A stretch of DNA of 64,000 nucleotides, from contig NC_081407.1 of assembly GCF_030272615.1 (NCBI RefSeq), forward strand, positions 151,609,048 to 151,673,047, given 5' to 3'. Of this stretch, positions 56,825 to 64,000 are shown piece by piece. This DNA is from Cryptomeria japonica (taxonomy: Eukaryota > Streptophyta > Pinopsida > Cupressales > Cupressaceae). The notes beneath the pieces are model-generated. The model saw only the letters and a program-made list of their open reading frames with translations, did not search any database and was not told the DNA's origin. Within the stretch, counting starts at the first letter, position 1. Each line of letters starts with the position of its first letter. A program made the position numbers and the translations under genes.

Positions 56825-59412
56825 AGAGACCTAGGGTGGAAAGATAAAGGTGAGGGAGATAGTGGGGGAGAGAGAGGTGGGTAATGAGACAAAGAGGGAG
56901 GTAAAGATGGAGGGAAGGAGAAAAATAGGTATGGAGAGAGAGGTTAGGAGGGAGAGGTAGTCATTAAGAGAACAAAGAGAGAGTGAAGAGAAAAAATAGG
57001 AGGAGAAGAGAGATGGAGGGAGGGAGGGAGGGAAGGTGAGATAGATAGAGGGAGAGAGTATAGGAGAGACATAGAGAGTGGAGAGAGAGGAGAAAGAGAG
57101 AGAAGAGAGGGAGAGTAATATGTCTAGAGTTTATGAGAGATAAAGAGGTGAAGGGAGACATAAGCGAAGGAGAGAGTTAAGAAAGGGAGATGGCTAAGGG
57201 GTGTTGGAGAGAGAGAGTTGGAGAGAGAGAGTTGGAGAGGGAGGGAGAGAACTAGAGAGGGGATAGATAGATATATAGGTGAGATACCTAGAGGGCAAGA
57301 GAGAGGTTAAATACCTAGATGGGAGAGAGGGGAGAGATACATAGAGGGACATAGAGAGAGGTTCCTAATGAGACATAGATGGAGTGGTATATAGGTAGAG
57401 AGGGAAGGAGGGAGAAACCTAGAAAGGGGAGAGAGGGAAAGAGAGAGGCTAGGAGGGAGAGGTGATGACCTAGACAATGGAGAGAGTATAAGAGAGAGTA
57501 GGGAAGGTTCCAAGATATATATTATGGTAAATACGGCGGAGACAGAGAGGGAGTGAGAGATCTAGGGAGGGGAGAGAGAGGTGAGAGAGAAGAGGGAGAG
57601 AGGAAGATGGAGAGATAGAGGGAAGTATCAATATGAACACTATCCTCAACCCTACGTCCTCTAAACTATGTACCATCAATCTTGTACCCTATACCCTATA
57701 CCTTATATCCTATAACCTATTATCTAAATCCTATATAGGGGAGGGAGAGGTGATGACTTGGAGAGAGGAGGGAAAGAGAAGAGAGAGGGAAGAATAAATA
57801 AAAAGATAGAGATAAGAAGAGAGGGAGAGGTGTGTAGGGAGTGACTGAGAGACCTAGATAAGGAAGAGGTAGATAGGTGAGGGGGAGAGAGAATAAAATA
57901 AGATAGATAAGTTCACAAAGAGAGAACGAGGGGTAAGGAGATGGAGAGGAAATAATTAGAGATGAGAGAGATATAGAGGTGAGAGATCTAGAGCCTAGGA
58001 AGAGAGAGGTGATAGACCTCGGGTGGAAAGATAGAGGTGAGGGAGATAGAGGGGAGGATAGAGGTGGGTAATAAGACAAAGAGGGAGAGGTAGAGAGATA
58101 AAGATGGAGGGAAGGAGAAAAATAGGTATGGAGAGAGAGGTTGGGAGGGACAGGTAGTGATCAAGAGAACAAAGAGGAAGTGGAGAGAAATAATAGGAGG
58201 AGAAGAGAGATGGAGGGAGTGTTAGCAAATGCACACTCGAATGAGAAATTGTAGGTGATTGAAGGTATTGTCATTGATGGCAACCTTGCAATCCTAAGGC
58301 ACTGGCACCGACAGACTCTACACTGGTAGATAGTCTACCGGTAGTGGCAAAGATGATTACCGACACCCCAGCCGACAGGATTTTGTTTATTACATTTTGT
58401 ATTTAATTATAATATCTTTTTGTAAGCTGACAAGGCGAATTGTAATAGGACTCATATATAAGTATGAGATCTTGTAGATCATTTAAGATGCTAACATGGT
58501 TAGATTATTGCAGAAGTAATATGTGAATATAAAGGCAGATTCTGGAGTAAGGTTTATGGTTATTGTATGAGATTAAACTGGTACTAAACTTGGCATAGCA
58601 GATGTTGAACCGAAGCAGTACATGATATTGGATTTGTATAATCCATTTTTTTAAGTTAGTGAGACTTCCCTTTTTGTAATTAAGCAATGAGCTTTAGGCA
58701 GTTGGCCTTTTTGCATGCACATGCCCCTATTGTAAGTAATATTCATTTATTGGCCAGTAGGTGAATATTGTGGGTCACAAATCCCACCAAGGTTTTTCCC
58801 ACACCGGGTTTCCTTGTTAAAATAGTGTGTTATGGTGTGCTTTCCATGTTGTGGTTATTGTTCTTATTTACTGCATTAATTCTGGTTTACCGATACACTA
58901 TTTTGGAATGAAATTTGTTTAATAAGATCATAAAATTTGTAAACCGGTTAGATATTAATTCACCCCCCTCTCAGTATCTTTGGGAATCCTAACAGTGAGG
59001 GAAGGATAGATATGGAGATAATTAGGGAAGATGAGAGAGAGAGAGGGAGAGAGTATAGGAGAGACCTAGAGAGGGGAGATACAAAAGATATAGATATAAG
59101 AGAGGGAGTTTATGGGAGATAAAGAGGTGACAGAAGAGATAAGAAAAGGAGAGAGTTCATAAAGGAAATGGGTAAAGGGTGATGAAGAGAGAGAGGTGAA
59201 GAGGGAGGGAGAGAACTACATAGGGGATAGATAGAGAGATTAGATATCTAGAGGGTGAGAAGGAGGAGAGATATAGATAGAGGGACATAGATATAGGTGC
59301 CTAATGAGACATGGATGGAAAGGTATAGAGGTTGAGAGAGAATGAGGGAGAAACCTAGAAATTTGAGAGAGGGAAGGAGAGACGGTAGGAGGCAGAGGTG
59401 ATGACCTAGTGT
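56825..59412. repeat. Duplicated purine-rich (GGAGAGA) block
   Basis: Almost pure purine on the plus strand. A segment of about 640 bp (56825-57474, from GTGAGAGACCTAGGGTGGAA to GATGACCTAG) recurs at about 58005-59412 once the solo LTR at 58220-58994 is removed, with the same landmark order (GGTGGGTAAT, CCTAATGAGACAT, GAGAAACCTAGAAA). The reverse-strand Ser/Leu/Pro frames are composition artefacts. Confidence 0.88.
58220..58994 (+). mobile_element. Solo LTR, copia-type
   Basis: 775 bp, TGTTAGCAAATGC to GGAATCCTAACA, with flanks GGGAG (58215-58219) and GTGAG (58995-58999), a 5-bp duplication with one change. Its end (TTCACCCCCCTCTCAGTATCTTTGGGAATCC-like) parallels the LTR end at 16570-16620, so it belongs to a related copia family. 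The other copy of the purine-rich repeat lacks it. Confidence 0.85.
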
Positions 59413-60509
59413 TATCTCCTCATTCATCCTTCACAGTAGGAGTAAATCACCCTAAATTTTTTTATTTGAGTCTATATCTTTCTAGAAATTCCTTGGTTCA
59501 ATCCTAAATCCATTTGTAAATTGTCTCTTAATCCATAGTGCCAAGTTGAAATGGTCTATTTGAACCTCGTGAACTCATTGAACCATTTTGAAGGGAGTTC
59601 ATAATGTTCATTTAGGTTCTGCAGGTTCTAAGGTGTCTAAAAGGTTTTCATGCTAACGTTCACTCAAAGTGTTTTGCAGCGGTTCTTTTTCATGGTCGCA
59701 TATGATGTGTTATATCCTCTTTCTCTAGGCTATGAACCATTTGAACCTAGTTCAAACAGTTCAGTGGTGTTCAACATGTTCAATGAAGTTCAAAGATCAG
59801 CGGCACTTAACAGAGTTAATCCTTTCAAAGAGAATTTTCTTGGCACAGTGTACACCTTGAACTACATGAACTCTCGTGAAGATAGTTCAAATTGTTTAGG
59901 CATGTTCAAATCAGGTGGGTCCCATGGACTAAAAGACATGATGGTGCATTTATTTCTAAGTATGATGAAGATTGAACCATATCTCGGGTGACGTCAACTG
60001 GTTGAGTTTTCAAGGCAAGTAATCATTTTTGGGAATTGGCAGTTACTCCAAAAATGCCGCCATCCATTCAATGTACGTGTGTGATGTCCAATCCCAATGC
60101 TCAACACATTTGAGTTGACGATTGAAATTAATGCACTTAATAAGTTCATATCACTTCTTTTGCTATAAGTTATGAAGTGATTAATTTCTGAAAACTTGTT
60201 CTTCATTGCTGCGAAGTTTTTGGATAGAAGGTTTGTTTGCTAGTAGTCATCTGATTGGTCTCAACTGTGAAGGTGAATTTGTTTCCTGTCCTCTCCAGTG
60301 ATTTTTACCTGCTTTTCCTCTCTCATACTAGAATTTGCTGGGGAAAATAAGGGTTGTTGTTTATGAATTATGAAGTCCACATTGCACCTTTTCGGGAATA
60401 TTTTTAGTCTTGCATGCACAGAGCCCATAGTCAGTGATACAGACTTGAAAGGAGCAAATCTAGAAGTTTTACAGGAAAGGGTGTTTAAAGGAATTGATGG
60501 TTCATTTGG
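59413..60509. other. Probable 5' region of a retroelement; no gene
   Basis: Rich in GTTCA/TGAAC words (59560-59900) but with no coding frame I can assign. An open frame at 59650-59991 matches nothing. It may be leader or LTR sequence of the element whose ORF begins near 60510. Confidence 0.4.
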
Positions 60510-63467
60510 TTTATAAATTCTGAGTAGTGGTCTCATAGAAGCGACAACTTTTCCTCCTATTGTCCCATGCCCAGAACAAGTTAGGGAGTGTATTGCGAGG
60601 TATGATCCTATTTCCGAAACTATTAAGAGAGATAATGGTGAAACACTCCTCGCAATTAACAGGGAAGTTATTTCCTCCATTTTCAAATTGCCTAATTATC
60701 AATTCTCAAACTTTTCTCCCGCTTAATCAATCACCGAGTTCAATGCAGATAAAACTGGACATCGGAATAATATAGCAAAATATTGGTAGAAGGTTCCTCA
60801 GAGGGGTGGCTCCAGATTACCTAAGAATCCCAACAAGAACCACATGCTTCCCCACATCCATGATGTCATGTTACTGCTACACCGAGTTAGAGGTTCAGCT
60901 GAGGCCTACAACTTCGATGATTCGATTTACTGCTATGTACAATTGGTGCTGGAAGGAAAGCAATATCTTGATTGGGCAGAGCTGATTGTCGACTCCATGA
61001 GGGAACAACTCAATATGGCGAAAAAATTCAAGCAAAATTTCTTCATGTCCTCATATCTGATATATTGCTTACCATGTGTCAAAGAGATAGTGGGAATACC
61101 CAGGCAACTCGCTGAGGGAGAGGTTTCTGTGTATGACTTTTACCCTATGTTACAAAAGGATAATGCTTTGCAAGATTTTAGGAGAGTACATAATGCTTTC
61201 CTGGGAGATTTGTGTTATGAGTTAAAGAACATGGAAACCAAGAGGATGTCTAAAGATGCACAGGAATTAGTGAAGAAATATGGTAGTTTCTTTGTTCAGT
61301 TTCCTCATTTTTGTTACATAAGAGTAGGCGGTTTTGAGGAAGAGATTTTCAGACTTCCTCATTTTTGTTCAAATTGTTTTGTTCTTGCTGAAATCTGTAG
61401 GGAGTTGGCTACTGTAATTAAGAAGGCTCAACATAGAGATAAATGGGAGGATCATTTTCCTATTCAATTGGGTATTTATCTTTCCATTCAATGTCAGATG
61501 CCTTAAGCATTGGAGCCAACTTGAAGAACTTCAATTTTCCACTATATCATGAAAGAAAGGGCTTTGACAGTAAAGGTTTCTCACGGAGTCTTGGTTTAAT
61601 GCCGCACCTTCCAATCCCACACTTGGAGGACTTCTGGGAAGATTGCAATGATGAGCTTGGAGTGTTCAAAAGAGAAAACATGAGAATGATTCTGGAGCAG
61701 GTAGTTTCACTACAGGTGAAACTTGATATAAGGGGAATCTAAGAGGATTATCTAGAGCTTTTTGAACCTGGATACCTGGACCAAGCTGAACCCGAAACAT
61801 CCTGCATTAATTAGGATGTAGAAGAAGAGTACAACATATAGCTTAAAACAAAGAGGGTCTTGGGAAGAACCACGGAGTGGGTAAACAAGAGAAGAGCAAT
61901 GAAACTAGGCAACAAGATTGGTCCTGGAAGAGGTAGTGAGGTTACTCTATGTTCCCCAAAACATTTTTCTAACCCCACTTCTATGCCTATTCATGCAAGT
62001 AAAGATAAGAAGCCATCTTACACCAAGCACAAGCCCAATCCGACTCTGGACTTTTCTGCTCCTTGATATACAAGGACATGGAGTGCTGCGCAAAAGAAAA
62101 TGGACCAAGTCAAAGACATGGAGGCAAAAGACAAAATTCTTGATGCTCAAATTTTTGAAGTTGAGGACCTTGACCACGACATTGTCAACACCATAGATTC
62201 TCATGCGGTCACTGTAGCCATGATGCCGCCCCCTAAGGTGATCAGAGGAACAGATAGTTCAAGTGCAACTCCTAAATGGCTAACCACTTCCGTAAGAAAG
62301 AAACGAAGTTTCATTCCAGTGACCATCTTGATTCAAGACATGGTGGTTAAGTACACGGAGAAGGGTCCCAAACAAAAGAAGTTCAAAACAACTGCCAGAT
62401 TGGATACTAATGAAGAGACTGGGAAGTGGGTTGTCGATATTGCTTCTTATAAGCCCAAAGATGAGAATAAGGAGGTTAATGCAGAGGATTTTAAGATCAC
62501 CAAAGTAGAGCTCAGGAACATGAGTAGGGATTCAGATAATCACCTTTTCCAAGTATCAGCTAAGAAGATGCTCACTAGGTCAGAAAAAGATGGGCAGGAG
62601 AAAAGAGAGTTGAAGTGGCATATCAAAATTCTTACTCAATTCATTGATAGTATCAGTTGCTTTGGAGCACTTCCCATATCACATGCTTCAAAAACTTTTG
62701 ACCCTACTATGCCAGAGAACAAGAAGCTGATGGGTCAAGTCCATTGAGCCAAAAGCATCATGGGGGATGTGGAGAAATGGATTGAAGGAGTGATTAGAGA
62801 TGGTGAAAAGTATATCACAAGCTTGAGGAAGTTATGTGATGAAATGCAAAGCCTCATTGCAGAGATTCAGAATCAGATTGTGCATGGGAAAAAGAAGAGA
62901 ATAAATGGGAAAATGTCTTACCCATGCTCACCAAGATAGAAGAGTACGAAGCCACAAAATTTTTAGCAGAAAACTCAATCAAGTTGGTAGACGAGTGCCA
63001 ACTCTTCGTATTGAAGAACACAATAATGTGGCGGGTGCTCACATTCAAGTCTGTGATTTCTGATGCTAGGGCTTCTATTTATGAGCTTCAGGACCTTCAG
63101 TGCAGCTTGATTAATGACAACAAAGTGGTTAATCCGGACCACGATTGGCAACTGGGAATCTGTGGATTGAACACACAGGACGCAATAAAGGCTTTTAAGT
63201 TGCACATGGAGAAAGTTAAGGCCAAAGGAAATTTCACTCCCGAAGATATAACGCAAGTCACTCGAATTGAGTCCATGACATTTATCGGTAACAATTAGTT
63301 ACCTAAGCATGCCGAGAAAATGGTGAAGCACAGGTGGGATAAAGAAGCCGCTAAAGCAAAGATCAATGCCATGAAAAATCCTAGCTAGTCTATAATTCAG
63401 GAACTTGCAACCGCCCATGATGCCCAGAAAAGTGGAGGAGAGGATGACGATCGACAAGAAGCGTAGC
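60510..63467 (+). pseudogene. Long retroelement accessory ORF ('putative plant transposon protein' type)
   Basis: Coding starts before 60540 and includes IARYDPISETIKRDNGETLL and SIFKLPNYQFSNFSP, with TAA at a Gln position and a TAG after KYW. It is cleanly open at 60844-61506 (MLPHIHDVMLLLHRVRGSAE; FKQNFFMSSYLIYCLP). A frameshift near 61490 leads to 61443-62930 with several stops, and a second near 62925 to 62924-63298. Altogether about 950 residues, ending in helical, Lys/Glu-rich sequence. I recognise no enzyme active site. Similar ORFs accompany gypsy/Tat-like and non-autonomous elements in plants. Its function is unknown and it stands without gag or pol here. Confidence 0.6.
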
Positions 63468-64000
63468 ATGATGATAATGCTCTATTTTTATTTTATGTGT
63501 TTTTCATAATCTTGCAAATGATTTTGGGACATCTATCCTTAAAATACTCTGTTGGTTTTTATAACTGTTTTGGAGGAGGTCGGGTTTTAAGGGAGACCTA
63601 CTCTATTCTTTAAGACTACTATAAATTAGATTAAGATATATAGAGAAGGGGTTAGAATAAGTTACTTAGAAGTTCTATTTTTGTTGGAAGGAAGTCACCA
63701 GTTTCTCAAAAACTGAAATTAGAAAGAACTTATACGTGTATTGTTGTGTCTTTGTTGCGTGAAATACATACATACATATATATATAAATATCATAGGCAT
63801 TTTGGAGAAGGAAAACCTTTGAGTTTTGAATCCATGGAGTGGTATTTCTTTGCAAATATTAATCTAATTAAACGATTGTGATCAACTTTCTGATGGTAAA
63901 TATTGTTATTATTCTAGAGTTCCTTTCTATGTGATTATAAAAGATATGCGTTTGAAAGAGATTTTATTTCTCTTACCTCTTTTTATGAAGTGCTGAATTG
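63468..64000. other. 3' flank of the retroelement ORF
   Basis: No gene. Purine-rich GGAGGAGGTCGGG near 63571 and AAGGGAGACC near 63588 could be a polypurine tract. A (TA)n run lies near 63774-63786. The element continues beyond the window. Confidence 0.4.

Noticed and set aside
56964-58234. Several minus-strand Ser/Leu/Pro open frames
   Set aside because: Translation of the purine-rich repeat block; same composition artefact.

Overview
This is eukaryotic nuclear DNA from a seed plant, very probably a gymnosperm and most likely a yew (Taxus) or close relative. The main evidence is the one intact host gene, a two-exon phenylalanine aminomutase (PAM)-type gene at 49703-52609. It resembles the Taxus enzyme that makes beta-phenylalanine for the taxol side chain far more than ordinary PAL. 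The rest is AT-rich, repeat-filled intergenic DNA with deeply nested transposable elements, as in large conifer genomes. No tRNA, rRNA, CRISPR array or prokaryotic feature was seen.

Layout. 1-4426: decayed Ty3/gypsy pol (protease, RT, RNase H, integrase; + strand), split by a 1.2-kb insertion. 4427-8243: minus-strand LTR and protease-only remains of a second gypsy-like element. 8608-13668: young, structurally complete Ty1/copia-type element with near-identical LTRs and an AAAAT target duplication; it carries gag and the start of protease but no integrase or RT. 15616-39420: a nest. A Mutator-like element (MULE) is split in its left terminal repeat by a pol-less copia-type element (15654-36875). 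That element contains a solo LTR (19876-21219), and its 3' LTR is split by a 12.85-kb DNA transposon (23294-36146). The big transposon has 24-bp inverted ends, a 4-bp target duplication, two convergent spliced genes, a 359-bp satellite array, a self-complementary minisatellite and recurrent GTACG-core motifs. It is the best candidate here for an undescribed system. 41202-44928: minus-strand gypsy deletion derivative keeping gag and protease, with a TAAAT duplication. 45483-46877: probable solo LTR. 47047-49400: tandem repeats upstream of the PAM-type gene. 53520-54085: LINE RT relic. 56825-59412: duplicated purine-rich block, one copy holding a solo copia LTR. 60510-63467: long decayed retroelement ORF.

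How parts relate. Four elements (4427-8243, 8608-13668, 15654-36875, 41202-44928) keep gag and/or protease, or an extra ORF, but lack polymerase, so any movement needed enzymes supplied in trans. Many in-frame stops are TAG or TAA where Gln is expected, as deamination of methylated cytosine (especially in CAG, a CHG site) would produce. The PAM-type gene, in contrast, has an open 671-codon frame, canonical splice sites, a TATA box, a poly(A) signal and all recognised active-site residues.

Limits: everything was read by eye. Residue comparisons with Taxus PAM rest on recalled family knowledge, and no alignment or database search was run.
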